In this document: in pieces, positions 45,982 through 54,353 of the stretch | Position numbering within the stretch: the first letter of the stretch is position 1 | Layout: each line of letters opens with the position of its first letter | Origin: Rheinheimera texasensis DSM 17496 | Lineage (GTDB): Bacteria > Pseudomonadota > Gammaproteobacteria > Enterobacterales > Alteromonadaceae | Length of the DNA stretch: 64,000 nucleotides | NCBI RefSeq assembly: GCF_000711985.1 | Contig: NZ_KL544005.1 | Coordinates: forward strand, 881,970-945,969 | Reading direction: 5' to 3' | The notes under the pieces: generated by a model | What the model was told of the DNA's origin: nothing | The model's input: the letters and a program-made list of their open reading frames with translations, nothing else | The model's database searches: none | Position numbers and translations under genes: made by a program

Positions 45982-47042
45982 GTATTGAAGTCCGGCAACT
46001 GCGGAAGAATTTCGGCGATTTTAAAGCTGTGGACAATGTCAGCCTGTCAATCCAAAGCGGTGAACTGACAGCATTACTGGGCCCCTCCGGCTCAGGTAAA
46101 ACCACGCTGTTGCGCCTGATCGCTGGCCTCGAACAATCCGACAGCGGCAGTATTCTGTTTAACGGCGAAGATATCAGCGACCACCATGTCAGCGAACGCG
46201 GCGTCGGTTTTGTGTTTCAGCATTATGCTTTGTTTAAACATATGACAGTGGCAGAAAACGTCGGCTTTGGTCTTAGCGTCAAGCCGAAAAAATTCCGCCC
46301 GTCCAACGCTGAAATTCAGAAAAAAGTACAAAAACTGCTGGAACTGGTGCAACTGGACTGGACGGCAGACCGTTATCCATCGCAGTTATCCGGTGGTCAG
46401 CGCCAGCGCATCGCGTTAGCCCGTGCTTTAGCGGTCGAACCGAAAGTGTTGTTGCTGGACGAGCCTTTTGGCGCATTAGATGCCAAAGTACGCGCCGAAT
46501 TGCGCCGCTGGCTGCGCCGGCTGCATGACGAAATCCATGTCACTTCGGTATTTGTCACCCACGACCAGGAAGAAGCGCTGGAAGTCGCCGACCGCATTGT
46601 CGTGATGAACAAAGGCCGGGTTGAGCAAGACGGCACGCCGGAACAAGTCTACGACCATCCGGCCAATCCGTTTGTTTACGAATTTTTAGGCACAGTGAAC
46701 CTGTTTCACGCCCGGGTGCGCGACGGCGATAAACTGGTACAGCCCAGCAGCGCCGACCTGCCGGCTGAAGCCGCGCAACTGGAGCAACTGGGCCTCGCTT
46801 ATGTGCGCCCGCATGAAATCGACGTGTTGCATGATAAAGAAGAAGACGCCATCGCCGCGCGGCTCGAGCTTATTACTGTGGTCGGCCCCACAGTGCGGCT
46901 CGAACTGCAATCGCAACAAGCCGACCAAATTATCCATGTCGAACTGGACAAAACCCGCTTTAAACAGCTCGGTTTATCCGTCGGCCAGCACACCTGGTTA
47001 AAACCGCGCTACAGCCGGGTGTTTTTGGGCGAAGGTATTTAA
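45978..47042 (+). CDS. cysA: CysA, sulfate/thiosulfate ABC transporter ATP-binding protein
   Basis: The protein has 354 residues. Walker [10 protein letters not shown], signature [15 protein letters not shown], Walker [12 protein letters not shown] and the H-loop [13 protein letters not shown] are all present. The C-terminal extension ([38 protein letters not shown]) is the CysA-specific TOBE region. No permease or binding protein is adjacent, so it is an isolated ATPase gene here. Confidence 0.92.
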   Translation: MSIEVRQLRKNFGDFKAVDNVSLSIQSGELTALLGPSGSGKTTLLRLIAGLEQSDSGSILFNGEDISDHHVSERGVGFVFQHYALFKHMTVAENVGFGLSVKPKKFRPSNAEIQKKVQKLLELVQLDWTADRYPSQLSGGQRQRIALARALAVEPKVLLLDEPFGALDAKVRAELRRWLRRLHDEIHVTSVFVTHDQEEALEVADRIVVMNKGRVEQDGTPEQVYDHPANPFVYEFLGTVNLFHARVRDGDKLVQPSSADLPAEAAQLEQLGLAYVRPHEIDVLHDKEEDAIAARLELITVVGPTVRLELQSQQADQIIHVELDKTRFKQLGLSVGQHTWLKPRYSRVFLGEGI

Positions 47043-47230
47043 TTTCTGCGCAGAGCAAAAATCTGCAATAGCTACCATGAACCGGTTTTGCCCGCTGGCG
47101 CGGCGCCGCAGCGGCAAAACCGTCGTTACTTTTTGTAACAGTCGCGCCGCTGTATTGCCGCCCTGTTGCTTTGACCGCCAGCAAATTCAGCTGTTACCAT
47201 CAGCACTCTGCCCGGTCAGGACCCTGCCTT

Positions 47231-48415
47231 ATGTACCAAAGCATCCATCTGCTGCTACTCGTTGTCAGTTTTGCCCTGCTTTGCAGCCAGTTACTGGTGC
47301 GTAAAAAACAGCTGGTGCATCTGCTGTTTGCGGCGTTTTGTGGCTCATTGTGCCTGATGGCACTGAAACGGCTGGGCGGTGCCGAACTTGGTTTTTATCA
47401 GTATCTGCTCGGGATGGGCGTGTGCATGACCTGCAACGGCTATTGGTTGTTGTCGCGCGCGTTGTTTCGCAACAGCGATGCCATCAGCTGGCAGCATATA
47501 TTGGTGGCCGGCACTATTGCGCTGCTGATCATGGCGTCGCAGGGCTTGTCGTTGCTACAGCAGCTGTGGCCGGCCGGACAGCCGCTTTTCACTTCCAGCC
47601 GCATCATTTTTAACGAACTGCTGAATTTACTGTCATCCGCGGTGCTGATGCTGACCGCCAGGGAAGCCTGTCGTGGCTACACACAAACCCAGGGCTTTGA
47701 GCGCTGGCAACGCCGGCTGTTTCTGGCAACTTTTGGCAGTGCGGTGGTCGTTTGCGCCGTGATCGCCAAAATCTGGCTGCCGGCGCAGGGTGCGGCGGTG
47801 CCAATGGAAGTGTTAAGTGCCGGGGCTGCACTGGCTATTCTGTTGATGACTCAATGGTTGATCCACCAGCGCTTTGCCGCGCCAACCCGGGGCTCAACCG
47901 GGGCGGCAAAGCCTGCAGATCAACAGCTGGCTATATCAAACGCCATGCCGCCAGCACTGCAGACTCAAGCGGACCTGCTAACGGAATCGAGCTGCAACGC
48001 CTCAACTGCGCTGAGTCAGGCCGAATTGGCACTGGCTGTACAACTGCAGCAGCTGCTGTATCTTGACAAACTTTATCTGCAAGCCAATTTACGCCTGACC
48101 GATGTTGCGCAGCAGCTGCAGGTGCCGGAATACCGTGTCAGCCGGCTGATACGCAATCAGTTTCAGGCCAGCAATTTTAATTGCTTCATCAACACGTTAC
48201 GGATAGAGCACGCCAAATCACTGTTGACCGATCCCGACAAACAACAGTGGCCGGTATTAGTAATAGGACTGGAAAGTGGTTTTGCTTCGGTCGGCCCTTT
48301 TAGCCGTGCCTTTAAAGCCCAGACCGGCGACACGCCGCACGAATATCGGCTGAAACAACGTGCAACAGCCACGCTGTTGTCGCCGCATCACAGCCCTTGC
48401 GGCGGTTCGGTATAA
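47231..48415 (+). CDS. Membrane-embedded AraC-family regulator
   Basis: The protein has 394 residues. Six or seven hydrophobic segments in the first 220 residues (for example QSIHLLLLVVSFALLCSQLL) precede a C-terminal AraC HTH (LRLTDVAQQLQVPEYRVSRLIRNQF and VLVIGLESGFASVGPFSRAFKAQTGDTPHEYR). The start ATG at 47231 has AGGA about nine bases upstream. Such proteins sense envelope or membrane signals. The target is unknown. Confidence 0.85.
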   Translation: MYQSIHLLLLVVSFALLCSQLLVRKKQLVHLLFAAFCGSLCLMALKRLGGAELGFYQYLLGMGVCMTCNGYWLLSRALFRNSDAISWQHILVAGTIALLIMASQGLSLLQQLWPAGQPLFTSSRIIFNELLNLLSSAVLMLTAREACRGYTQTQGFERWQRRLFLATFGSAVVVCAVIAKIWLPAQGAAVPMEVLSAGAALAILLMTQWLIHQRFAAPTRGSTGAAKPADQQLAISNAMPPALQTQADLLTESSCNASTALSQAELALAVQLQQLLYLDKLYLQANLRLTDVAQQLQVPEYRVSRLIRNQFQASNFNCFINTLRIEHAKSLLTDPDKQQWPVLVIGLESGFASVGPFSRAFKAQTGDTPHEYRLKQRATATLLSPHHSPCGGSV

Positions 48416-48497
48416 AAAATTGCAGACTGTCCTCGTCAATGTCGCCAACAGTCACATCAGCCAGAAACCATAGCACCCGCTCTGAGCGCTCAGCTGT

Positions 48498-48701
48498 TTA
48501 AGACAAGGATTTGTCCTTGGGCATCAACAACCACAGCACCAGATAAATAACAATAGTGCTGCCAAAAAACACACTGCCCAGTAAAAAGCAGGCTTGCACA
48601 CCGCCTTTCTTTAAGCCGAAATAGCTGGCTAAACCAGCACAAACACCGCCTGCAATAAAGGACTTACCAAGGGTCAGTTTTTTTGTTTCAGTTAATTCCA
48701 T
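48498..48701 (-). CDS. PspC-domain protein
   Basis: The protein has 67 residues starting MELTETKKL after an AAGGAA site. KSFIAGGVCAGLASYFGLKKGGVQACFLLGSVFFGSTIVIYLVLWLLMP is a complete PspC domain with one hydrophobic helix. It lacks the rest of a psp operon. It flanks the far end of the integron array and is probably fixed genome. Confidence 0.88.
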   Translation of the reverse strand: MELTETKKLTLGKSFIAGGVCAGLASYFGLKKGGVQACFLLGSVFFGSTIVIYLVLWLLMPKDKSLS

Positions 48702-48747
48702 ATAAATTCCTTCTTGTGAAACACTGGTGCGGCCAGGCTGCGCGTTG

Positions 48748-48984
48748 TCAGCGATTAAAATCATTTATGTATGAATAAAACCACTCAGTAACTTTGGAGA
48801 TTAAATAATATAACGGGATAAATATTGTCAGAAAAAAACCTAGATCCATCAGCAACGACAATTCTTGTAAACTAGTAAAAATATCTTCCACCACTTTTTT
48901 GATATAAAAAGCAAGTGTGAATGAGACTACCATTGCTACATAAGAAAATTCATCAGTTTTTTTAGACTTCACATCCTTGTTCAT
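48748..48984 (-). CDS. Cassette 15: small membrane protein, unknown
   Basis: The protein has 78 residues starting MNKDVKSKKTDEFSYVAMVV, with two hydrophobic helices (about 14-31 and 45-62). It is the last cassette-like gene; its downstream sequence (TTAATCGC...AACGCG on the minus strand) resembles the worn attC remnants elsewhere in the array. No family is recognised. Confidence 0.65.
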   Translation of the reverse strand: MNKDVKSKKTDEFSYVAMVVSFTLAFYIKKVVEDIFTSLQELSLLMDLGFFLTIFIPLYYLISKVTEWFYSYINDFNR

Positions 48985-49017
48985 CTCATACTATCCAATT
49001 AACTATAATTTGGGGGT

Positions 49018-49064
49018 GGGCAACGCGACGCGTTAGACGTACCAGTCCTGCAGGGGCGATTAAC
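49018..49064 (-). repeat. Degenerate attC between cassettes 14 and 15
   Basis: On the minus strand a TTAATCGCCCC block is followed by a perfect RYYYAAC element GTCTAAC and then GCGTCGCGTT. The arms are short and the central part of a normal attC is missing, so this is likely a decayed or deleted site. Confidence 0.5.
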
Positions 49065-49072
49065 AGCAAATT

Positions 49073-49393
49073 TTATACAATTTTTGAGTGCTCATTTACA
49101 GTGCTCTTAAAAGATACTTTGAGCGGTTGGAAGAATGAATAAATCCATAACCCTGGAACTATAAACAACCATATTACACAGGAAAATACAATCCCAAGCA
49201 CTGGCCCCATGAAAATACTATAGATCAGACCTTCGATACCGGTCCGATAAATTCCATTCCATTGAATTGTTTCAGCTCCAAATATTGCTGCAATACCACA
49301 TAAAAGAGAAAATATAGTTAACCCCGTTGTGAAACCAATAAAAAGAATCTTAAAAAGTGATTTTTTAGATATTTTTTTGGCAATAACTTCCAC
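49073..49393 (-). CDS. Cassette 14: membrane protein, unknown
   Basis: The protein has 106 residues with two long hydrophobic regions (KILFIGFTTGLTIFSLLCGIAAIFG and YSIFMGPVLGIVFSCVIWLFIVPGLWIYSFF) and basic ends. AT content is high. No family is recognised. Confidence 0.7.
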   Translation of the reverse strand: MEVIAKKISKKSLFKILFIGFTTGLTIFSLLCGIAAIFGAETIQWNGIYRTGIEGLIYSIFMGPVLGIVFSCVIWLFIVPGLWIYSFFQPLKVSFKSTVNEHSKIV

Positions 49394-49413
49394 GATACAT
49401 ATTCCCTGTTGTT

Positions 49414-49477
49414 TTATAACTATCGCCTAAACGGCGAGTAAATTGTTGCGAGTCCAGCGGCCAAAGGCGCGTTTTTT
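49414..49477 (-). repeat. attC of cassette 13 (short, imperfect)
   Basis: The site is 64 bases, bounded by TTATAAC and GTTTTTT on the plus strand. It contains the GCGAGTCCAGCG core motif shared with the sites at 52332 and 53693. The end boxes are worn. Confidence 0.6.
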
Positions 49478-49528
49478 ATGACGATTTTTAGCTGCATTTA
49501 AGTATGCCGAATACATAAAAAAACAGTT

Positions 49529-49759
49529 TTAGAGTAAATCATAATCAAGAAACCACTTGGCAGTGAATCCAAAAATAACAATTACAGCACCGAATAACGA
49601 TGCGTTATTTCGATCTCTATAAGTGCCAAATGCCATTAATGAAAACCCTATAGCTAATGCCAGAAATCCAATTTTTTGACCGTAAAAAATGAAATCAATA
49701 AAGTTGATAATACTGAGGAGTACAGCAACAACTAAAAATACTTTACCGTCCCTTTTCAT
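49529..49759 (-). CDS. Cassette 13: small membrane protein, unknown
   Basis: The protein has 76 residues with three hydrophobic helices (VFLVVAVLLSIINFIDFIFY, IGFLALAIGFSLMAFGTY, SLFGAVIVIFGFTAKWFL). No family is recognised; such tiny polytopic proteins are common in integron arrays. Confidence 0.7.
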   Translation of the reverse strand: MKRDGKVFLVVAVLLSIINFIDFIFYGQKIGFLALAIGFSLMAFGTYRDRNNASLFGAVIVIFGFTAKWFLDYDLL

Positions 49760-49792
49760 TCTGCATTTGCCTCCGAGCTTGAACCATCATGC

Positions 49793-49864
49793 AGCTAGCA
49801 TCCGCAGCACGGGCAAAATTGGAGCGCAGCGGAAAATTTGGCCCAGTGCCTACGTTTGTTAGCC
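49793..49864 (-). repeat. attC of cassette 12
   Basis: The site is 72 bases; on the minus strand it begins GGCTAACAAACG and ends GCTAGCT. The stem arms GCCCAGTGC and GCACGGGC pair with a bulge, as in attC sites. Confidence 0.75.
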
Positions 49865-49868
49865 ATGT

Positions 49869-50216
49869 TTACTTCTTAACAGCAATTACTGTTAATGTTT
49901 GCAGGTCTTTAAAGGGGTGAACATTTATTAAAATCTTCACTTCTTCGTTTACTTCAATACTGTCATCACCAGTTCCTTGTACATATAAATCTTGACCATC
50001 CATGCTCACTAAATAACCTCTGTACTTTAATCCGTTGCGGCTCATTTCTGTTACGTTTTTTACTACTGCGTAATTTTCTTGTTTATATGAGTCCATATTC
50101 GTTTTAACTGTGTCTTGCATATAGTTGTAATACGGCAGAACCCAATAAAGTGATGCCAACAGCAATATGTGGAAAACCACAGAAGTGACTATTAAATATT
50201 TACTTAGGAATTTCAT
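49869..50216 (-). CDS. Cassette 12: membrane-anchored periplasmic protein, unknown
   Basis: The protein has 115 residues. One N-terminal helix (YLIVTSVVFHILLLASLYWVL) is followed by a soluble, likely periplasmic beta-rich domain (YRGYLVSMDGQDLYVQGTGDDSIEVNEEVKILINV), which looks like a small OB-type fold. The family is unknown. Confidence 0.7.
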   Translation of the reverse strand: MKFLSKYLIVTSVVFHILLLASLYWVLPYYNYMQDTVKTNMDSYKQENYAVVKNVTEMSRNGLKYRGYLVSMDGQDLYVQGTGDDSIEVNEEVKILINVHPFKDLQTLTVIAVKK

Positions 50217-50239
50217 CTATACATCCTTGTTTGAGGTGT

Positions 50240-50356
50240 GGCTAACGCCCCGCTTAGGGGCAAAAATACGTGGGCTATAATATCGAGCGAAGCGAGGACA
50301 GCCCACGTGTTTTTGTCCAAGCAAGCTCCGCTTGCGTCTACAGCGGTTTGTTATAC
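50240..50356 (-). repeat. attC of cassette 11
   Basis: This is a 117-base palindrome bounded by GGCTAAC and GTTATAC on the plus strand, with inner arms ACGTGGGC/GCCCACGT and CGCTTAGGGG-type pairing. It is the longest and one of the clearest sites. Confidence 0.85.
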
Positions 50357-50358
50357 CG

Positions 50359-50748
50359 CTACACCACACCTTGCTCAAAGTTGGGTAATGTAGCGATTTG
50401 ATTAACCCACTGAAGTTGTGACTCACAATAAATATTGATTGCAGGTTTAAGATTCGGAGCGTTGTCTATTGAACCCAAATATAAAATTTTTAGGCCAGCA
50501 AGTTTAGGATTTTGATTATATATTGGAGTACCGCAATTATCGCAGAAACTTTTGGATGCGTTTTCTGATACTTGCACTGCTTTCAATACACCACTCTTTA
50601 AAATAAAGCCTTCTTCTGCAACAACTACGTATGATGAAAATGCACTTCCATTCATTTTGCGGCAAAGATTACAGTGACAATTAACGATAGCTCTGATCTC
50701 ATACGATGAACTAAATTGAACACTCTTACAGTTACAACTTCCTTCCAT
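50359..50748 (-). CDS. Cassette 11: GFA/CENP-V-fold zinc protein
   Basis: The protein has 129 residues. Cysteines 5, 7, 24, 26, 29, 69 and 72 in GSCNC, CHCNLCRK and FCDNCGT form the two zinc sites of the glutathione-dependent formaldehyde-activating (GFA) family. The substrate cannot be inferred; many GFA-fold proteins do not handle formaldehyde. It is a frequent passenger in integrons. Confidence 0.88.
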   Translation of the reverse strand: MEGSCNCKSVQFSSSYEIRAIVNCHCNLCRKMNGSAFSSYVVVAEEGFILKSGVLKAVQVSENASKSFCDNCGTPIYNQNPKLAGLKILYLGSIDNAPNLKPAINIYCESQLQWVNQIATLPNFEQGVV

Positions 50749-50774
50749 GAAACATCCTCTAAGATGAACAAGCG

Positions 50775-50852
50775 GTATAACGACCCGCGCATGCGCGCGA
50801 ACTTGTGAGCGTCGCTGCAGCCGAAGGCTGCAAATGACGCGGCTTGTTATAA
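50775..50852 (-). repeat. attC of cassette 10
   Basis: The site is 78 bases, bounded by GTATAAC and GTTATAA on the plus strand. It is nearly identical in its central part to the sites at 51165, 54274 and 55545. The stop codon of the cassette gene lies inside the end box. Confidence 0.88.
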
Positions 50853-51149
50853 GGTGCCAGATTGAAACACATAGCTTGCAGCCTTGATTTTTATGACATC
50901 ACCACTTTGCATTTGAATAGTAAACTCTGTGCCCGATGCCTTTGCATCTAAGATTGAGTTAGATGCCCCCCACTCGTTGAACCGAGAGCATTCAAACATA
51001 GTGACTGATGAAAAACTTAATAAATAATGGACTGCCGCCTCGCCTTTAATTACAAATGCAGACACAGACAATATGATCTCAGCACTGCTCCAATCGACAA
51101 CTATTGTTTTTAACACGGCATCATGCAGCGGTAATTTATCAAAACTCAA
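50847..51149 (-). CDS. Cassette 10: small soluble protein, unknown
   Basis: The protein has 100 residues starting MSFDKLPLHDAVLKTIVVDW. The LHDA...DW pattern near the N-terminus and a beta-rich body recall small immunity-like or cassette proteins, but I cannot assign a family. Confidence 0.7.
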   Translation of the reverse strand: MSFDKLPLHDAVLKTIVVDWSSAEIILSVSAFVIKGEAAVHYLLSFSSVTMFECSRFNEWGASNSILDAKASGTEFTIQMQSGDVIKIKAASYVFQSGTL

Positions 51150-51164
51150 GCCGTGCTCCTTGGC

Positions 51165-51241
51165 TTATAACTGTCCGCGCATGCGCGCGAACTTGTGAGC
51201 GTCGCAGGGCTGAAGGCCCTGAATGCCGCGGTTTGTTATGT
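51165..51241 (-). repeat. attC of cassette 9
   Basis: The site is 77 bases, bounded by TTATAAC and GTTATGT on the plus strand, with the same GCGCGAACTTGTGAGCGTCGC core as the site at 50775. Confidence 0.88.
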
Positions 51242-51322
51242 GTTTTTGTAGTAAACAATTGCTCGCCTCGCTAAGATCTTAGAAAAAATCGAAAATAAAA
51301 TTCTACCCTGCTCAACGACTCT

Positions 51323-51931
51323 TTAATTTTTTTTAAACTTTGATTCTTCAATAGATTTTTTAACTACCTCACACTCAAAACTCCCTTTTATGCATGTATA
51401 GCTGACTGCAAGAGCTTTTTTATTAAAATAGCCCATATATACCTGCATATAGAAAATTTGCTTTTTATTTCGATCTGGTCTGAAATAAACTTCAAACATC
51501 TTAAATTCAATTTTATCTATGTAAACATTCCGAATGAAACTTGCTTCAACTTCTGTATTAGATGAAAGCAGCATCATCTGACTTGATAGATGCTCTTTAT
51601 AATCCCACGCTACTCGTTCAAAATCATCTATTTCTTTTGGAATTGAAATGACTTCAGAAGTAAACCTATTAAACGATGAATCAGTCTTAAGCATAAATAT
51701 TTTTTGATCCTGAAGTCGACTTTCGAAGTCATCACCAAGTCCAACAGTGCGTCCGTATTTTTCAATAACACTGTTAATTTCATATCCTGCTTGGGCTGTC
51801 CAATAACTTGGTAACGTAAAACTCCATCCGATAGGATCAAATTTATATTCAACGTGCTTAGTTTCGCTCTTTACTGACCAAGTCATAATGAATGCAAAAA
51901 TAGACAGAGCTAAACAGACTTTTCTTATCAC
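51323..51931 (-). CDS. Cassette 9: secreted protein, unknown
   Basis: The protein has 202 residues. A signal peptide (MIRKVCLALSIFAFIMTWSVKS) is followed by a mixed alpha/beta domain (FDPIGWSFTLPSYW...) with two cysteines near the C-terminus. The start region recalls PsbP/Mog1-like lipoprotein folds, but this is weak. AT-rich codon use marks it as foreign. Confidence 0.75.
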   Translation of the reverse strand: MIRKVCLALSIFAFIMTWSVKSETKHVEYKFDPIGWSFTLPSYWTAQAGYEINSVIEKYGRTVGLGDDFESRLQDQKIFMLKTDSSFNRFTSEVISIPKEIDDFERVAWDYKEHLSSQMMLLSSNTEVEASFIRNVYIDKIEFKMFEVYFRPDRNKKQIFYMQVYMGYFNKKALAVSYTCIKGSFECEVVKKSIEESKFKKN

Positions 51932-51946
51932 GTATGTTTCCTAAAA

Positions 51947-51980
51947 AAATAACATCGCTACCTTAGAGGGGCGATTAACA
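51947..51980 (-). repeat. Degenerate attC of cassette 8
   Basis: On the minus strand TTAATCGC and GCGATGTTAT flank a 12-base middle, giving a site of only about 34 bases. It shares the TTAATCGCCCC start with the remnant at 49018-49064. Confidence 0.5.
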
Positions 51981-51988
51981 TTTGCTTT

Positions 51989-52318
51989 TTATGTGATAAC
52001 TCTAAACTCGGGCTCTACTTTACTATCAGCATTTCCCTCAGGCTGGATTTCGGAAATAGATACTCGATATTTTCCATAATTCTCATTAAGACTGGATTTA
52101 ATTACAAGAATCGCAATTGGTACAACTGCCAACCAGGAACAAACACTACCGATAATATTTACCAAAGGGTCATTTCCACCTGTAGCAATCATACCAATCA
52201 TCGCTCCAAAAAAACCGCCAGCAAATGAGAATGGAATTCCAAAGACTATTGTTTTCCAAGTAATATTCCACCAAATTCTCATTGAGACTACAAATGATGG
52301 GGAAATTTCTTCGTGCAT
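51989..52318 (-). CDS. Cassette 8: membrane protein, unknown
   Basis: The protein has 109 residues with two or three helices (TIVFGIPFSFAGGFFGAMIGMIATGG and IIGSVCSWLAVVPIAILVI) and a soluble C-terminal tail. An AGGAG site precedes the start. No family is recognised. Confidence 0.7.
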   Translation of the reverse strand: MHEEISPSFVVSMRIWWNITWKTIVFGIPFSFAGGFFGAMIGMIATGGNDPLVNIIGSVCSWLAVVPIAILVIKSSLNENYGKYRVSISEIQPEGNADSKVEPEFRVIT

Positions 52319-52331
52319 GATTACTCCTTAA

Positions 52332-52416
52332 ACATAACGCCAGCGGCACGGGCGAGCGGAACGAAGTGTAGCGAGTCCAGCGCACACAGTGCGCGGCGTG
52401 CCCGCCTTTGTTAGGG
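52332..52416 (-). repeat. attC of cassette 7
   Basis: The site is 85 bases, bounded by ACATAAC and GTTAGGG on the plus strand. Arms GGCACGGGCG/CGTGCCCGCC pair, with the GCGAGTCCAGCG motif in the middle. Confidence 0.85.
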
Positions 52417-52436
52417 ATGGGGAACTAAGGTGCATG

Positions 52437-52763
52437 TTAACTCCCTTTTTCCCGATGACTGACGGCAAGCAGATAACCAATGAGAAGGCCGAGTACGCCA
52501 ATGACTGGCAGTACATATTGCGCAAACCAGGCAACATACTGTACCGGTTGAAAGCGTGCGACGTGAGTTGTCCAGTCTGTGGGAAGTGAATATCCAGCGT
52601 AAAAAAGTATTGGCTCTAATAAGGAGGCAATACCGGCGATAGCAATAAAGCAGGCTGAGCCACGAAATCCGCGCAGAAAAGAGAAAATCGAGATCAAAAT
52701 CCAAAGTATAGGCACGGCCCAAATCAAAATATCATTGAGAAGCATGTTGGATTCGCTGTCCAT
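52437..52763 (-). CDS. Cassette 7: four-helix membrane protein, unknown
   Basis: The protein has 108 residues from the ATG at 52763. The helices are ILIWAVPILWILISIFSFL, ACFIAIAGIASLLEPILFYAG, VQYVAWFAQYVLPVIG and VLGLLIGYLLAV. No family is recognised. Confidence 0.7.
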   Translation of the reverse strand: MDSESNMLLNDILIWAVPILWILISIFSFLRGFRGSACFIAIAGIASLLEPILFYAGYSLPTDWTTHVARFQPVQYVAWFAQYVLPVIGVLGLLIGYLLAVSHREKGS

Positions 52764-52769
52764 AGTAAT

Positions 52770-52881
52770 ACCTAACGTTGCGTTCACCTGCGGATTGTAA
52801 GTAGCGCGTTGCGATAAACTTCGCGCAGCGATATTGCAAAAGCGCTACTTACAATGCGTCAGGTGCAATGCCTTGTTAAAT
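52770..52881 (-). repeat. attC of cassette 6 (SMR exporter)
   Basis: The site is 112 bases with perfect end boxes ACCTAAC and GTTAAAT on the plus strand. Long arms GATTGTAAGTAGCGC / GCGCTACTTACAAT pair exactly over 14 bases. Confidence 0.92.
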
Positions 52882-52912
52882 GAAGCAGGCTCGGCACAAC
52901 CTACCTTTAGCT

Positions 52913-53245
52913 TTAATGAGCTACTGATTTAGAAAAAATATTTAATACAATTACGCCACAGAGTATTAATGAAATACCAATAATTGCAGGAAAATCCAAT
53001 TTTTGCCCGTATACAAACCAAGAAATAGCAGCTACAGCTACTATGCCTAAACCAGCCCATATTGCATATGCAATACCAACAGGAATGGTTCTTAGTGCCA
53101 ACGATAAAAAGTAAAAGGCTCCAACATAACCAATAACAACAATAATAGAAGGAATTACCCTTGAAAATTCTTGGCTTGCTTTAAGAGATGAGGTTGCTAC
53201 GACCTCACAAAAAATTGCAACCCCTAAAAATAACCATGATTTCAT
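52913..53245 (-). CDS. Cassette 6: SMR-family (Qac/EmrE-like) multidrug exporter
   Basis: The protein has 110 residues and four membrane helices. The essential Glu14 lies in FCEVVATSSLK, and AYAIWAGLGIVAVAAISW holds the conserved tryptophan and glycines. Length and motifs match quaternary-ammonium exporters of integrons (Qac type), which swap protons for lipophilic cations. The subtype and substrate are not determined. Confidence 0.93.
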   Translation of the reverse strand: MKSWLFLGVAIFCEVVATSSLKASQEFSRVIPSIIVVIGYVGAFYFLSLALRTIPVGIAYAIWAGLGIVAVAAISWFVYGQKLDFPAIIGISLILCGVIVLNIFSKSVAH

Positions 53246-53352
53246 TTTTTACTCCTGGAAATTGAAGGCGGTTTAATTCTAAGCTTCAATTCGGAGATAA
53301 AACAGTCTTGTCAATATTCTTCTGTTGTGTGCACTTTCTTGATGCTGTGGCC

Positions 53353-53439
53353 ATTTAACGCGTAGCACACGGGCGACGAGCCGCGCAGCGTGTTGGCGTC
53401 CCAGCGACCAACGGGAGCGAGTGCTGCGTATTGTTAGGG
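53353..53439 (-). repeat. attC of cassette 5
   Basis: The site is 87 bases with end boxes ATTTAAC (perfect) and GTTAGGG on the plus strand. Arms CGTAGCAC/GTGCTGCG pair with bulges. The gene stop is inside the right box. Confidence 0.88.
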
Positions 53440-53685
53440 CTGACTTGCATATTGAACCCAAATACTTTCAGTTGGATGATGTTCTTTAATTGTTTCAATT
53501 GCATCCTCCAACTCGCTTCTGATTGCCCCGCTGACGGGGTGATTAAATCTGGTAACATTTACGCCTTTTGCAACCAACTCTTTGTGGTTGAGTTCCGTTA
53601 ATACATTGCTACCTGCCCAAATAGCAACACCAGGCAATTTAACGACTTCATCCAGAGCTCGTACTTCAAGTATCAGATAAACCAT
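53434..53685 (-). CDS. Cassette 5: small soluble protein, unknown
   Basis: The protein has 83 residues starting MVYLILEVRALDEVVKLPGV, probably alpha/beta. There is no signal peptide or membrane helix. No family is recognised. Confidence 0.65.
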   Translation of the reverse strand: MVYLILEVRALDEVVKLPGVAIWAGSNVLTELNHKELVAKGVNVTRFNHPVSGAIRSELEDAIETIKEHHPTESIWVQYASQP

Positions 53686-53692
53686 GCTGAAG

Positions 53693-53781
53693 CCCTAACG
53701 ATTAAGCTAACGGGAGAGCAAAAGCGTAGCTTTTGCGAGTCCAGCGAACGAAGTGAGCGACAGTTGAGCGCATTGTTAGGT
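53693..53781 (-). repeat. attC of cassette 4
   Basis: The site is 89 bases, bounded by CCCTAAC and GTTAGGT on the plus strand. The central AGCAAAAGCG...GCTTTTGC hairpin and GCGAGTCCAGCGAACG motif are present. A second AGCTAAC lies 14 bases in. Confidence 0.85.
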
Positions 53782-54261
53782 GCCGGTGCCATCTGCGCGT
53801 AGGACTCTAAGCTCTTTTACCGCTGCATCGAAGTTGTTTAGTGCGTTACTAATTATGGCGTCTACTTGGGATTGGATTTCCTGTGCTTTAGGAGTGGGCG
53901 CTGGTAGCTGCGCTAACCATTGGGAAATTCGACTGTGCCGCTCTGTTAGTAGGGTTTGAGTGGTTGCTTTGCGTGTGAGAAAAGACTGCCATGACTCCTC
54001 TCTTTTCTCATCGCCGTTGCAGCGTGAGCAGGAAAGGACATGGTTGTAGATGCTGTTACTTCCGCCAAGCGCTGACGAGACAACATGATCCATGTGGCCT
54101 GTACGTGATTCCCGTGGAATCTCAACTCCGCAGTAGGCGCATGAAGATTGAAAATACTGCCACAGCAGATCAATTTCGGCTTTGGATGGATATGGATCAA
54201 TGACGGCAAGCAATGATCTTCTGATCATATTCTTTGCCATTGATGGTGTGTTTTTAGCCAT
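53776..54261 (-). CDS. Cassette 4: HNH endonuclease-like protein
   Basis: The protein has 161 residues from the ATG at 54261. Zinc cysteines 41/44 (CAYC) and 78/81 (CSRC) frame the catalytic GHMDHVVSSALGGSNSIYNHVLSC with His59, which is a complete HNH pattern. Such nucleases serve in defence, restriction or mobile elements. There is no methylase or immunity partner beside it. Confidence 0.85.
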   Translation of the reverse strand: MAKNTPSMAKNMIRRSLLAVIDPYPSKAEIDLLWQYFQSSCAYCGVEIPRESRTGHMDHVVSSALGGSNSIYNHVLSCSRCNGDEKREESWQSFLTRKATTQTLLTERHSRISQWLAQLPAPTPKAQEIQSQVDAIISNALNNFDAAVKELRVLRADGTGT

Positions 54262-54273
54262 GACTGCTGTGGT

Positions 54274-54353
54274 ACCTAACGTTGAGCGCACGCGCGCGAA
54301 CCTTGGTGAGCGTCGCTGCGGCCGTAGGCCGCAAGTGCCGCGCCGTGTTAGCC
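54274..54353 (-). repeat. attC of cassette 3
   Basis: The site is 80 bases, bounded by ACCTAAC and GTTAGCC on the plus strand, nearly identical to the attC of cassette 1. It has the TGCGGCCGTAGGCCGCA apex hairpin. Confidence 0.9.
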
